Part shown: one piece after another, positions 1 to 7,022 of the stretch
Numbering within the stretch: position 1 is the first letter of the stretch
Layout of the letters: every line of letters begins with the position of its first letter
Assembly (NCBI GenBank): GCA_050748485.1
Contig: JBOGPP010000138.1
Span: 1-23,207 of the forward strand
Reading direction: 5' to 3'
DNA length: 23,207 bases
DNA from: TH5896 sp050748485
GTDB lineage: Archaea > Thermoproteota > Nitrososphaeria > Nitrososphaerales > Nitrososphaeraceae
Program-made: the position numbers and the translations under genes
Notes under the pieces: model-generated
The model's database searches: none
What the model saw: the letters and a program-made list of their open reading frames with translations, nothing else
Told to the model about the DNA's origin: nothing

Positions 1-121
1 GAAGTCTCTTCAGCAGCTGCTACCACCGCAGCAAATACAGCAGCAGCGGCTCTAAGACCTACAAACGCGTAGTAGTGCTAGTAGTAGTAGCATTACCAGT
101 AAGTTAGCCTATACCCGCTGA
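1..121. other. Low-complexity stretch at window edge, possible partial ORF
   Basis: The plus strand reads as an Ala/Thr-rich tail of 23 codons ending at a TAG at 70-72, so this could be the C-terminus of a protein that begins outside the window. The minus strand is also open off the left edge (Val/Ala-rich) from about position 81. The GCA/GCT-rich composition keeps several frames open, so neither reading is secure. No assignment is made. Confidence 0.25.
70..90. repeat. Short TAG/GTA trinucleotide repeat
   Basis: Six TAG triplets in one register are interrupted by a single TGC (TAG x2, TGC, TAG x4). It is a simple-sequence tract just after the possible ORF stop at 70-72. Such tracts are prone to replication slippage. 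No function is inferred. Confidence 0.7.
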
Positions 122-352
122 TTAGGGCACCGGCGATGTCGGAACATCTACAACACCATCCCAAATCGCATCTGTTGGAAGCAGTTCTGCCGTAACGCCC
201 TCAGCCCCATCGTATCCGACAAGCCGAATTTCCTCGCGATAGGCCTGCTCGTGTGGGGCATCGTGGAGAGTATTAGTGATCGTGTAGCTGGCCCGAACAA
301 GTGTTATACCGACTGACGAGTAGAGGGCACTCAAAAATTTCCAAGAGCACAT
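122..352 (-). CDS. Hypothetical 76-residue protein (doubtful)
   Basis: This is an ATG-to-TAA open frame of 76 codons. The predicted protein is acidic and hydrophilic, has no transmembrane segment and no motif I recognise, and ends in a Pro/Val-rich tail. Its base composition looks more GC-rich than the A+T-rich sequence just to its right, which could mean a real coding fragment or imported DNA. There is no clear TATA box or ribosome binding site upstream of the ATG at 352. It may be the remnant of a longer gene, since the surrounding kilobase holds little coding sequence. The open frame is seen; its being a gene is inference. Confidence 0.3.
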   Translation of the reverse strand: MCSWKFLSALYSSVGITLVRASYTITNTLHDAPHEQAYREEIRLVGYDGAEGVTAELLPTDAIWDGVVDVPTSPVP

Positions 353-389
353 TACTTATGGACCCCACATGAAGATGAATTATGATTAT

Positions 390-587
390 CTATACCCATC
401 TACTAGAAGGGTGCAGAAGATTAGCTTCAGACCTGGACTTAAAGCATGCCTTATACAGGGTTTCCATAATAACAAAGTTGAATATTGATGATTTTGCATT
501 GAACGAGATCGAACTTTTGAAATGTTCAGAATGATTTGCCTTATGAGCGTTCAACCATCGTTCAATGAGTCGTTCAATATCATTCAA
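390..587 (-). CDS. Hypothetical 65-residue protein (doubtful)
   Basis: This open frame starts at ATG 587 and ends at 390. The first 20 residues are rich in charged residues with Leu/Ile/Trp spacing and would form an amphipathic helix. The rest is Ser/Lys/Phe-rich. I recognise no domain. The region has no other gene in either strand, so it is not a shadow of a known gene, but there is no promoter or homology evidence either. It could be a small archaeal protein or chance. Confidence 0.3.
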   Translation of the reverse strand: MNDIERLIERWLNAHKANHSEHFKSSISFNAKSSIFNFVIMETLYKACFKSRSEANLLHPSSRWV

Positions 588-892
588 TCAAAATGAAAAG
601 GCCTTGACTTTAACATCTAGATCGGAGCTCATAGCAACGATTTCGTTTAGCAAACTTATATGAACTTCTGTGAAGCGCCATAGGATGTATGACAATAGCG
701 GTGATCGAAAGTTAGTCGACTAATTCCTCGTCGGTGTTTCCATCAACTAGGATCAGGCATGATTAATAGGACCACAATTTAACGGGGGATATCAACTACA
801 ATAATATTTCTAAGATAGTGGGGTAGTTAAACTTCCATCTAATTCCGTAGCTATCGATAGGACCGAGCCCAATAAAAACGTCATTTTTGTAG
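588..892. other. Intergenic stretch without recognisable gene
   Basis: Only very short frames are present on both strands, for example ATG frames of 8 to 13 codons near 660-725. There is no tRNA, no C/D-box RNA that I can defend, and no repeat. The right end holds a run of five A (874-878) that could serve as an oligo-T terminator for the minus-strand tRNA-Lys. Confidence 0.5.
874..878 (-). terminator. Possible oligo-T terminator of tRNA-Lys
   Basis: On the minus strand a T5 tract lies 15 nt past the 3' end of the tRNA-Lys gene. Archaeal RNA polymerase commonly terminates in oligo-T tracts. The tract is short, so this is tentative. Confidence 0.3.
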
Positions 893-979
893 CGGGCCCG
901 TCGGGATTCGAACCCGAGACAGCCGGATTTCTTTCATGTGTTAAAAGTCCGGTACTCTACCTGGCTGAGCTACGGGCCC
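893..979 (-). tRNA. tRNA-Lys(TTT) with 13-nt anticodon-loop intron
   Basis: The 7-bp acceptor stem GGGCCCG/CGGGCCC is at 979-973 and 900-894, with discriminator G at 893. The D-arm follows with its GG in the loop. The anticodon stem CCGGA (952-948) pairs with TCCGG (927-923). The T-arm loop is TTCGAAT. The loop reads C-T-TTT-A, placing anticodon TTT at 945-943. A 13-nt insertion (929-941) separates position 37 from position 38, the canonical archaeal tRNA intron site, and removing it leaves a standard 7-nt loop and a 74-nt tRNA. CCA is not encoded. A TATA-like box lies 26-34 nt upstream. Confidence 0.95.
929..941 (-). other. Intron of tRNA-Lys (position 37/38)
   Basis: These 13 nt lie between A37 (942) and A38 (928) and have no place in the cloverleaf. 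Introns at 37/38 are the standard archaeal position and are cut by the EndA splicing endonuclease at a bulge-helix-bulge. At 13 nt it is short. Confidence 0.85.
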
Positions 980-1004
980 ACCTTACAGTTAGGCTTTGCA
1001 AGGC

Positions 1005-1013
1005 TATAATTTA
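1005..1013 (-). promoter_or_regulatory. TATA-like box of tRNA-Lys
   Basis: The minus strand reads TAAATTATA, ending 26 nt upstream of the mature tRNA 5' end. This matches the usual archaeal TATA-to-start spacing. Confidence 0.55.
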
Positions 1014-1114
1014 ATCATATACTAACGATACGATGGAGCACGAGTCATCGTGTCGTCATCTACAACTAGATCAGAATTCAATTTTTCTCATTCCAAAAAT
1101 TAAGAAGCAAAACA

Positions 1115-1136
1115 TTTTTAATTAGTGCTTTAGATT
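1115..1136 (+). promoter_or_regulatory. A/T-rich promoter region of tRNA-Asp
   Basis: TTTTTAATTA (1115-1124) and GCTTTAGATT (1127-1136) lie about 20-40 nt upstream of the tRNA-Asp 5' end. Either could be the TATA box. The second has the more usual spacing. Confidence 0.4.
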
Positions 1137-1154
1137 CACTGCTTGAGTTTGGTC

Positions 1155-1257
1155 GCCCGGGTAGTATAGAAGAGCTCCGTTTAAAAGCTCTGTAAAGTCC
1201 GGTCTAGTATGGGGGACTGTCACTCCTTCGACCCGGGTTCGAATCCCGGCCCGGGCG
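1155..1257 (+). tRNA. tRNA-Asp(GTC) with 28-nt D-loop intron
   Basis: Acceptor stem GCCCGGG (1155-1161) pairs with CCCGGGC (1250-1256), with discriminator G1257. The D-stem is GTAT (1164-1167) with GTAT (1207-1210), allowing the usual G-T pairs. The anticodon arm is GGGGA-CTGTCAC-TCCTT (1212-1228), with anticodon GTC at 1219-1221. The T-arm is CCGGG-TTCGAAT-CCCGG (1233-1249). The D-loop is interrupted between AG (1168-1169) and TCCGGTCTA (1198-1206) by 28 extra nt. With these removed the gene is a normal 75-nt tRNA-Asp. Non-canonical intron positions, including the D-loop, are known in Crenarchaeota and Thaumarchaeota and need the broader-specificity splicing endonuclease. CCA is not encoded. 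Confidence 0.93.
1170..1197 (+). other. Non-canonical D-loop intron of tRNA-Asp
   Basis: The 28-nt insertion folds on itself: AGAGCT (1171-1176) pairs perfectly with AGCTCT (1186-1191) around a 9-nt loop. The exact ends are ambiguous by up to two bases because AG precedes both splice junctions. Excision at the boundaries given restores A14-G15-T16-C-C-G18-G19 of a standard D-loop. Confidence 0.8.
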
Positions 1258-1270
1258 CTTTACAACTGCT

Positions 1271-2074
1271 CTATCTTGCTTGCAAAAGTTCCAAAAATTC
1301 TCTGTTCTTTGCGGCAATAAAAGATATCCTATTGTGAAGTGACAAATCCGAGTCCAGATATTCACCTTGAGGGTTAAATAAAATCCCTCCAGACTCCTTT
1401 GCAATTAAATACCCAGCCGCTAAGTCTGTGACTCTAATCTTACCGCGAAGATCAATATACAAATCAATTAGGCCTCGAGCAAAAAAACACAACTCAAGTG
1501 CATTTGCACCTAAGTGTCTAATATGCAAACATTTCGATATGATCCTGGACAGTCTTTCAATATCATCACTGTTTATTCCTGAAATGTTAACTCCGACAAC
1601 AAGTTCGCTCTGATCTTTGACTCCTCTACCAATATTATTATCATCGATCTTCAATTTTAAACCGTTCATCGAAGCTCCCATGTTTACAGAAGATTCGTAT
1701 ACATCTCCGCTGTTCAAATCAACTATGACGGCATCACTCACAGAGCTTAACCTACAATGAGTTGCATATGCAAGTGAGCAGCACGAAAAGGGAATCCCTC
1801 GCGTGGCATTTGTCGTTCCGTCTACGGCGTCCATAACTAGGTAGCCATCGCCGCCATTGATTGTGCCACACTCTTCCCCAATTACAGTCGGCCTGAACTC
1901 AAACTTTTCAATTGTATTGAGTACAGCATTTTCAGCTACCAAATCTATTTTAGAAGACAAGTCACCTCCGGCACCCCTTCCAAATGTAACAGCACTTTCT
2001 GGCCTACCAATTAGATTTCTTGTTTCTTTGAAAACCTCAGAAGTAGCAGCCTTCAGTATATCTATTATTTGCAA
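1271..2074 (-). CDS. Inositol-monophosphatase-family sugar phosphatase
   Basis: This 267-residue protein belongs to the Mg-dependent IMPase/SuhB/FBPase superfamily, which hydrolyses phosphate esters such as myo-inositol phosphate or fructose 1,6-bisphosphate. Visible signatures are the metal-site G-E-E-C-G (66-70), the D-A-V-D-G-T-T-N motif (82-89) that supplies two Asp ligands, and the C-terminal T-D-L-A-A-G followed by E-S-G-G (216-230), whose D217 completes the metal site. Length is normal for the family. The start is a TTG at 2074; no ATG fits the conserved N-terminus. Archaeal members often act on both inositol phosphate and FBP, and the sequence alone does not separate these. It stands alone, with a 438-bp gap upstream holding no gene. 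Confidence 0.88.
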   Translation of the reverse strand: MQIIDILKAATSEVFKETRNLIGRPESAVTFGRGAGGDLSSKIDLVAENAVLNTIEKFEFRPTVIGEECGTINGGDGYLVMDAVDGTTNATRGIPFSCCSLAYATHCRLSSVSDAVIVDLNSGDVYESSVNMGASMNGLKLKIDDNNIGRGVKDQSELVVGVNISGINSDDIERLSRIISKCLHIRHLGANALELCFFARGLIDLYIDLRGKIRVTDLAAGYLIAKESGGILFNPQGEYLDSDLSLHNRISFIAAKNREFLELLQAR

Positions 2075-2512
2075 CTTGTTAAGACTAAAAGCTACCCCTA
2101 CATACTACGGTTCAGGTCGAATGTTATTTGATTTAGGCGGAGATTTCGTTCTCTCGTTTATTCTTTCTACTTCTAATTAGTTTGTAAATGTAAACTTTAG
2201 CGGCTAGGTATAGGCTATAGAGATGAGATTTTGATTGCATATATCTTGAATCCCTGGCATCAGTTATAAAGTTATTGAGCCGATTCTATCAGAATTGTGA
2301 TAGTTGGAATTCAGGAGATTATTGAAAATCTGAGATTCTCTCCGCAGTAACCATCTGTGCTTTAAAGCCATGGTATGATAGGATTTTCACTTACTATGAA
2401 AATTAGGGTTACAGACTCGTCAGTTTAGGTTCGCCTTATTCGTTTTCACAATTCGCCAATGCAGATCAAACTCTCCTGTGGTGGTGTTCGCTACGTGCCC
2501 CCGACCAATATT
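2075..2512. other. Intergenic stretch without recognisable gene
   Basis: This is 438 bp between two minus-strand genes. Only short frames occur; the longest clean minus-strand ATG frame I translated was about 35 codons, starting near 2370, with no recognisable features. I saw no structured RNA I can defend. It should contain the promoter of the IMPase-family gene at its left end. Confidence 0.5.
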
Positions 2513-3181
2513 CTATGGCAATTTTGACTGACTACGGGTATCTTCATTATCTGGATTGTCTATGGCCCAAGGGAACCACTTTCCAATTACTCTAGCCCAA
2601 TCGACTCGAATCGAAAGGTATACAATTACAACCAATATAGCTATACTCGCAATAATCCCTACCGTCACGAACAAAGGATCTATATCTGTGGAGATAAATG
2701 ATTCAAAAAATGGCCTTCCTAGAATTACGGAGCTCCATACTATTATTTCGTTGAGTATGAACTTACCAGAGAAAGTAGCTATGGCAAATTTCCATGGGCT
2801 ATACCTTGCTAGTCCAAGAGGAATGTATACTAGATCATCTGGTATTGGTGCTAAGGCGACAATAAATGCCCCCAAACCTCCATATCTGCGGAGCACTTTT
2901 TGAAGAGGGAACATTCTTTGTTTGGTCTTGTCACTCAGAACACTCCTGCCATAATAGCTTGCGTAAAATATGATCATTTTCGCCAACAAAACCCCAAACG
3001 CGCTAACTATAGAAATCAGATTTGGGTCTAATTGCTCACTCAGCGCGGCAGCTACTAAAACAGGAAAATAGGGAACAGGCACGAATACTATTATACTTCC
3101 TACAAAGCTCGCCGTAAAAACACCTAGATATCCAAAGCTATCAAAGAGGGTAAATAGCCAATCTAGTGTTGTCAATCGCAA
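2513..3181 (-). CDS. VTT-domain (DedA/SNARE-associated) membrane protein
   Basis: The 222-residue protein has five or so hydrophobic segments (about 17-36, 55-75, 104-125, 141-158 and 170-191). The region A-P-I-P-D-D followed by Y-I-P-L-G (111-123) matches the re-entrant loop signature of VTT/DedA-type proteins (YqaA/TMEM41/VMP1 relatives). Members of this superfamily are linked to lipid scrambling or recycling of lipid carriers; the substrate here is unknown. The C-terminal 30 residues are charged and probably cytoplasmic. It starts at an ATG at 3181 and lies 105 bp downstream of the proS stop, on the same strand, so co-transcription with proS is possible but not shown. Confidence 0.8.
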   Translation of the reverse strand: MRLTTLDWLFTLFDSFGYLGVFTASFVGSIIVFVPVPYFPVLVAAALSEQLDPNLISIVSAFGVLLAKMIIFYASYYGRSVLSDKTKQRMFPLQKVLRRYGGLGAFIVALAPIPDDLVYIPLGLARYSPWKFAIATFSGKFILNEIIVWSSVILGRPFFESFISTDIDPLFVTVGIIASIAILVVIVYLSIRVDWARVIGKWFPWAIDNPDNEDTRSQSKLP

Positions 3182-3286
3182 TAAAGCTGCTAACGACCTA
3201 TATATCTAGTAGATGGCCTCTGAAATAGGTTGCAATACCATATTTTAGAGGCATACAGAAAGGGCTTACATGGATAGGTATCGCAT

Positions 3287-4747
3287 TTAGTAAGCCCTGG
3301 CGAACACTGGAATGCTTTCTGTGTTTTTACCGCAATAAACACATCTAGTTGTCGCATCCGATTTATTATTTCTTTCAAAAGGTATTAGCCTTATGTCTGC
3401 TCCCGTTTCTTCCTTAATTGATATCTCGCAGTCTTCGTCACCACACCATCCTGCAGAAACAAAACCCACTTCATCTTGAATCATTTCCTTAAGTTGATCA
3501 TAATTACTTGCATGTGTGATCCTCCTTCGAAGGGCCTGATCAGCCTTGTTCAGAAGATTATTATGAACAAGATCCAATAATTCTGTCACTCTTTCCACCA
3601 AATTGTTTTGCAGAATTGTTTCTTTCTGCAATGTATCCCTTCTAACGACCTCGAGCTCTCCCTTTACTATCTCCTTGAGACCAATATTAATTCTCAAAGG
3701 AACACCTTTTTTCTCCCAATCGTTATATTTCCATCCAGCTGTGAACTCATCCCTAATATCTAAATGCACTCTTATCCCTGCCCTCCGCAGTTCCGACGCG
3801 AGTTCCACCGAACTAGGTATGACATTCTGATCTGCCTGGCCCCTCTTATAGATGGGAACCAAGACTACTTGGATCGGAGCGATCTTTGGAGGCAAGACCA
3901 GCCCGCGGTCATCCCCATGTATCATAATTGAAGCCCCAATCAATCGCCAAGATACTCCCCATGACGTTTGCCAGGCGAAATGTTCGAGATTGTCACTGCC
4001 AAGAAACTTTATTTCGAACGGAACCGAAAAATTCTGTCCAAGATTATGAGAAGTGGCCAATTGTATTGCCTTTCCATCTGGCATGATGCCTTCAAGTGTG
4101 GTAGTCGCGACCGCCCCCACAAATTTTTCCTTTCTCGACTTGAATCCCTTCAAAACGGGGATACCCAAATAATCTGCCAAAATCATCTCATATAGATCGA
4201 GGATGAACCTCACCTCCGCCTCAGCCTCCTCGTTGTTCGTATGTACCGTATGACCCTCCTGCCAAAGAAATTCAGAATTCCGAATAAACGGCTTTGTAGA
4301 TTTTATTTCAGCCCTCATTGCCGAGTTCCAAAAATTAAGCTTCAGAGGGAGGTCCTTATAGCTGCCAACCCAGTTAGAAAATAAAGAATAAGCGATCGCT
4401 TCTGAAGTTGGACGCAAGGCAAGTTTTTCTTGTAGTGAGGTGTCTCCGGCTTTGGTTATCCAAAATACCTCTGAATTGAACCCGGAGAAATGTTCTTCCT
4501 CTTTTCTTAGCAATGCTTCTGGGATAACAGTTGGAAGATATGCATTTTGATGTCCAGAATCCTTAAGACGAGCATCAATAATTTGTTTGATCGCTTCCCA
4601 AATTGAATATCCATAGGGCTTTAACACTATAAATCCCTTTGAAGGACCGTAGTCGATAAGATCTGTTTTTAATAAAACCTGGCTATACCAATCACTTAAA
4701 TTTTCGTCTTTCTTTGCCGTAATTCCGTATTCTTTTTGGATTTTCAA
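3287..4747 (-). CDS. proS: Prolyl-tRNA synthetase, archaeal/eukaryal type
   Basis: This enzyme attaches proline to tRNA-Pro in the cytoplasm. At 486 residues it is the length of the archaeal-type enzyme and lacks the bacterial editing insertion. The class II catalytic core is clear: the R-P-T-S-E segment, motif 2 with the acidic and Arg residues around R-N-S-E-F-L-W-Q-E-G-H, and motif 3 in G-D-D-R-G-L-V-L-P-P. The C-terminal zinc-binding domain carries four Cys (C435, C440, C469, C472), and the protein ends in a conserved Tyr, both hallmarks of this type. It starts at ATG 4747, 43 nt downstream of a small zinc-binding protein gene, and the two are probably one operon driven by the TATA box at 5109-5117. 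Confidence 0.97.
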   Translation of the reverse strand: MKIQKEYGITAKKDENLSDWYSQVLLKTDLIDYGPSKGFIVLKPYGYSIWEAIKQIIDARLKDSGHQNAYLPTVIPEALLRKEEEHFSGFNSEVFWITKAGDTSLQEKLALRPTSEAIAYSLFSNWVGSYKDLPLKLNFWNSAMRAEIKSTKPFIRNSEFLWQEGHTVHTNNEEAEAEVRFILDLYEMILADYLGIPVLKGFKSRKEKFVGAVATTTLEGIMPDGKAIQLATSHNLGQNFSVPFEIKFLGSDNLEHFAWQTSWGVSWRLIGASIMIHGDDRGLVLPPKIAPIQVVLVPIYKRGQADQNVIPSSVELASELRRAGIRVHLDIRDEFTAGWKYNDWEKKGVPLRINIGLKEIVKGELEVVRRDTLQKETILQNNLVERVTELLDLVHNNLLNKADQALRRRITHASNYDQLKEMIQDEVGFVSAGWCGDEDCEISIKEETGADIRLIPFERNNKSDATTRCVYCGKNTESIPVFARAY

Positions 4748-4790
4748 CTATGAAAGGCAGATCAGAATCGATTTATGAAGTTTTGGTGAC

Positions 4791-5084
4791 CTATAATGGG
4801 TCTCCTCTACAATATACTTGTCCGGATACTCTGCTGTGAAAGTTCCTGCACACATAACATTGTATAAATCCAATCTCAGATTGAAGGACAGGACAGTCTA
4901 CTGCTTCAAGCTTCATACGCCTCAACATTCGTGGACTAACACCTTTCAATTTCAACTTTCCCTTATCATCCATCATTCCAATGCTCTTCAGTTCATCCTT
5001 TGCCTCATTTGATAGCTTGACCGAATTTTCAACTTGCTTCACGGGCACCAGGAATTTAGTCTCAGTCGTTGCATCTTCATTCAT
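4791..5084 (-). CDS. Small Cys-motif protein upstream of proS
   Basis: I do not recognise this 97-residue protein. The N-terminal two thirds are charged and Lys-rich, with a predicted helical segment around 48-62. The last 35 residues hold C64, C76-Y-V-C79, H83 and C92, a spacing that could bind one zinc ion or an iron-sulfur cluster. It begins at ATG 5084, 25 nt downstream of a TATA-like box, and is followed after 43 nt by proS. The pairing suggests a link to translation or tRNA metabolism, but this is inference from position alone. Confidence 0.75.
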   Translation of the reverse strand: MNEDATTETKFLVPVKQVENSVKLSNEAKDELKSIGMMDDKGKLKLKGVSPRMLRRMKLEAVDCPVLQSEIGFIQCYVCRNFHSRVSGQVYCRGDPL

Positions 5085-5108
5085 TCATACAAGCTTCGGC
5101 AATTTCAT

Positions 5109-5117
5109 GATATAATG
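5109..5117 (-). promoter_or_regulatory. TATA-like box of the small protein-proS operon
   Basis: The minus strand reads CATTATATC, ending 25 nt upstream of the ATG at 5084. Transcription would start at or next to the start codon, giving a leaderless mRNA. Confidence 0.5.
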
Positions 5118-5221
5118 CTTTTCCTTTAATGGCAGTTAACAGTGATTGGTTCGAATATTTATTTCATTTTTATTGAATCTCCGACCAGGGTATCATTCTG
5201 CTTGTTTTTTTCTAAACAAAG

Positions 5222-5232
5222 TTAATATATAG
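5222..5232 (+). promoter_or_regulatory. TATA-like box of the HAD phosphatase gene
   Basis: TTAATATATAG lies about 32 nt upstream of ATG 5264. This gives a leader of only a few bases. Confidence 0.5.
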
Positions 5233-5263
5233 TAAAATCAGAGGTCTGAATAATATCCCTAAG

Positions 5264-5914
5264 ATGCTTGTCGTCTTTGACGTTGAAGGAGTTCTTTTGA
5301 ATGCTGAGTATCTCCCTGTTCTAGCCCAGGTTATGGGCCCAGAGAAGGAGAAAGAGATTTGGGACATTACCAAGCAAGGAATCCGCGGTGAAATCAACTG
5401 GGAAGAGGGTCTCGTAAAACGAGTTCATGCCTTGAAGGGTATACGATATGGTGAAGCCAAGAAGATTGGCGAAAATCTGCAGATTATGCCAGGTGCCTTA
5501 GAATTATGTAAAGCCTTAAAGCGGTCAGGTTGGAAATTAGTCGCTGTATCTGGTGGCTTCACAATAATAACCGATAGACTAAGAGATATGCTTGGACTGG
5601 ATAGAATATTCTCTAATGAGTTGATTTTCTGCAATGGAATTCTGGAAGATGTTATGGTGAAAGTTACCTCTGATAAGGCCGCTGCTGTAAAGGATGTGCT
5701 ACTGGAATGGGGAGTCAAAAAAGAAGATACGGTCGTGGTGGTTGACGGTGCAAACGATCTGACACTTTTTGACCTCGCCGGATTTACGGTTGGATTTTGC
5801 CCAGTGGATAAAATAAGAGAAAGAGCGCACGCAGTGATTGAAATTCATGATTTATCACTTCTATTGAATTTGCTAGAAAAAAGATTCGGTAAAGCAGTAC
5901 TAGCTAATATTTAG
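5264..5914 (+). CDS. serB: Phosphoserine phosphatase-like HAD hydrolase
   Basis: The 216-residue HAD-superfamily phosphatase probably converts O-phosphoserine to serine, the last step of serine synthesis. Motif I is F-D-V-E-G-V (5-10): nucleophile D6 with Glu instead of the usual second Asp, a substitution found in archaeal and some bacterial SerB-like enzymes. Motif II is S96 in V-S-G-G-F, motif III is K138, and motif IV is D-G-A-N-D (161-165), very close to canonical SerB. E15 and R53 match cap residues used to bind phosphoserine. It could instead act on another small phosphate ester such as homoserine phosphate. It is followed 20 nt later by cofE on the same strand. Confidence 0.82.
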   Translation: MLVVFDVEGVLLNAEYLPVLAQVMGPEKEKEIWDITKQGIRGEINWEEGLVKRVHALKGIRYGEAKKIGENLQIMPGALELCKALKRSGWKLVAVSGGFTIITDRLRDMLGLDRIFSNELIFCNGILEDVMVKVTSDKAAAVKDVLLEWGVKKEDTVVVVDGANDLTLFDLAGFTVGFCPVDKIRERAHAVIEIHDLSLLLNLLEKRFGKAVLANI

Positions 5915-5934
5915 ATTATATAGATTTAACACAA

Positions 5935-6702
5935 TTGTCGAACCAGCCCTTGCATATCATACCGCTACCGGTAACTGAAGATGTTACAGCAGGTGATGAT
6001 ATTGGTAAATTAATAATGCAGGCAGCCAGCGCTAACGGAGTATCTATGCAGAATCATGACGTGGTGGTGATTACACAAAAAATTATTTCAAAATCTGAGG
6101 GTCGCATGATAAATTTATCGACGGTAAAACCTTCAAACCACGCATTCGAATTGGCTAGCAAAACAAAGAAGGACCCAAGATTCATTGAATTAGTTCTCAT
6201 AGAGTCAAAGAGTATAGTAAGGTATTCGGAAAATGTCATCATCACCGAAACAAAACATGGATTTATTTGTGCTAACGCAGGTATAGATCAAAGTAATGTA
6301 AGTGGCCCTGGAAACGACTTTGTATTACTGTTGCCGGTTGATCCAGACCTCTCCGCCAGACGGATAAAACAGGCGATTGCAGAGACGATTGGTATGAACA
6401 TTGCTGTTGTGATATCAGATACATTTGGAAGGCCATTTAGACTAGGACAGACAAATGTTGCAATAGGGGTATCCGGTATTAACTCGATAAAGAGCTATAT
6501 AGGAAAGGCCGATATGTACGGTAATATTCTGAGGATAACCGAAATTGCAGTTGTGGATGAACTTGCTTCAGCAGCTGAGCTCGTAATGGGCAAAACTGAG
6601 AGGGTGCCCATAGCCGTTATTAGAGGCCTCGAATTTTCTTCCACGGTGAGCAATACCGCGAAAACACTAGTGAGAGACAGTGTTCAGGACCTTTTCAGAT
6701 AG
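5935..6702 (+). CDS. cofE: Coenzyme F420-0:L-glutamate ligase
   Basis: CofE adds L-glutamate residues to F420-0 using GTP, finishing the redox cofactor F420. At 255 residues it has the family length. Diagnostic stretches are N-A-G-I-D-Q-S-N (114-121), the S-D-T-F-G-R-P-F-R-L-G-Q segment starting at 161, and D-E-L-A-S-A-A-E-L-V-M-G-K (208-220). The start is a TTG at 5935. It lies 20 nt after the serB-like stop and keeps the N-terminal I-I-P-L-P expected of the family; no ATG fits. The gene implies F420 synthesis in this organism, a trait common in Thaumarchaeota. The other F420 genes are not in the window. Confidence 0.93.
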   Translation: MSNQPLHIIPLPVTEDVTAGDDIGKLIMQAASANGVSMQNHDVVVITQKIISKSEGRMINLSTVKPSNHAFELASKTKKDPRFIELVLIESKSIVRYSENVIITETKHGFICANAGIDQSNVSGPGNDFVLLLPVDPDLSARRIKQAIAETIGMNIAVVISDTFGRPFRLGQTNVAIGVSGINSIKSYIGKADMYGNILRITEIAVVDELASAAELVMGKTERVPIAVIRGLEFSSTVSNTAKTLVRDSVQDLFR

Positions 6703-6769
6703 AACCTTTGTAGCCTGTCAGAATCTTTCTAAACATTTAATATCTTGAGAACTCCATCTAATCTGTTCC

Positions 6770-7018
6770 TTGAACGCCAAAAGTGACATTGTTCCTACAA
6801 AGACAATTGATGTGAGAGGATTGTATTGCCCTGAACCGGTATTCCGAACCAAAATAGAAATGGAACGACTTGCCATAGGGGAGATAATCAAGGTAATTGC
6901 TGATGATCCTGCTTCTGAAGAAGATATTTCAAGATGGGTCAGTAGAAATGGGCATGAGCTGCTTTCAGTTAACATGATTAAACCAGATCTAGAATTTACA
7001 ATAAAAAAGGGGAAGTAA
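6770..7018 (+). CDS. TusA/SirA-like sulfur-carrier protein
   Basis: The 82-residue protein has the TusA signature D-V-R-G-L-Y-C-P-E-P-V (14-24), whose single cysteine C20 would carry a persulfide. The family relays sulfur to thiolation or cysteine/cofactor pathways. The start is a TTG at 6770. It ends 4 nt before the cysteine synthase gene, so the two are almost certainly co-transcribed and the carrier may feed sulfur to that enzyme. This partnership is inferred from position. Other TusA roles, such as tRNA thiolation or sulfur trafficking to molybdopterin, remain possible. Confidence 0.9.
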   Translation: MNAKSDIVPTKTIDVRGLYCPEPVFRTKIEMERLAIGEIIKVIADDPASEEDISRWVSRNGHELLSVNMIKPDLEFTIKKGK

Positions 7019-7022
7019 AGAT

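Noticed and set aside
1204..1404. 66-codon minus-strand frame over the tRNA-Asp 3' half
   Set aside because: It is an antisense reading of the tRNA T-arm (giving the familiar R-D-S-N-P-G string) and of the IMPase gene end.
1857..2180. 107-codon plus-strand frame
   Set aside because: It is the antisense shadow of the IMPase-family gene, which has strong motif support.
2414..2423. CTGACGAGTC on the minus strand, reminiscent of a hammerhead ribozyme core
   Set aside because: The required partner GAAAC and the three stems are not present around it.
2461..2480. Minus-strand sequence resembling the 5' end of 16S rRNA (AGAGTTTGATC)
   Set aside because: Similarity stops after about 11 bases and no rRNA sequence follows.
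3190..3378. 62-codon minus-strand frame at the end of proS
   Set aside because: It overlaps the proS C-terminus in another frame; the proS frame keeps the four zinc Cys and the final Tyr.
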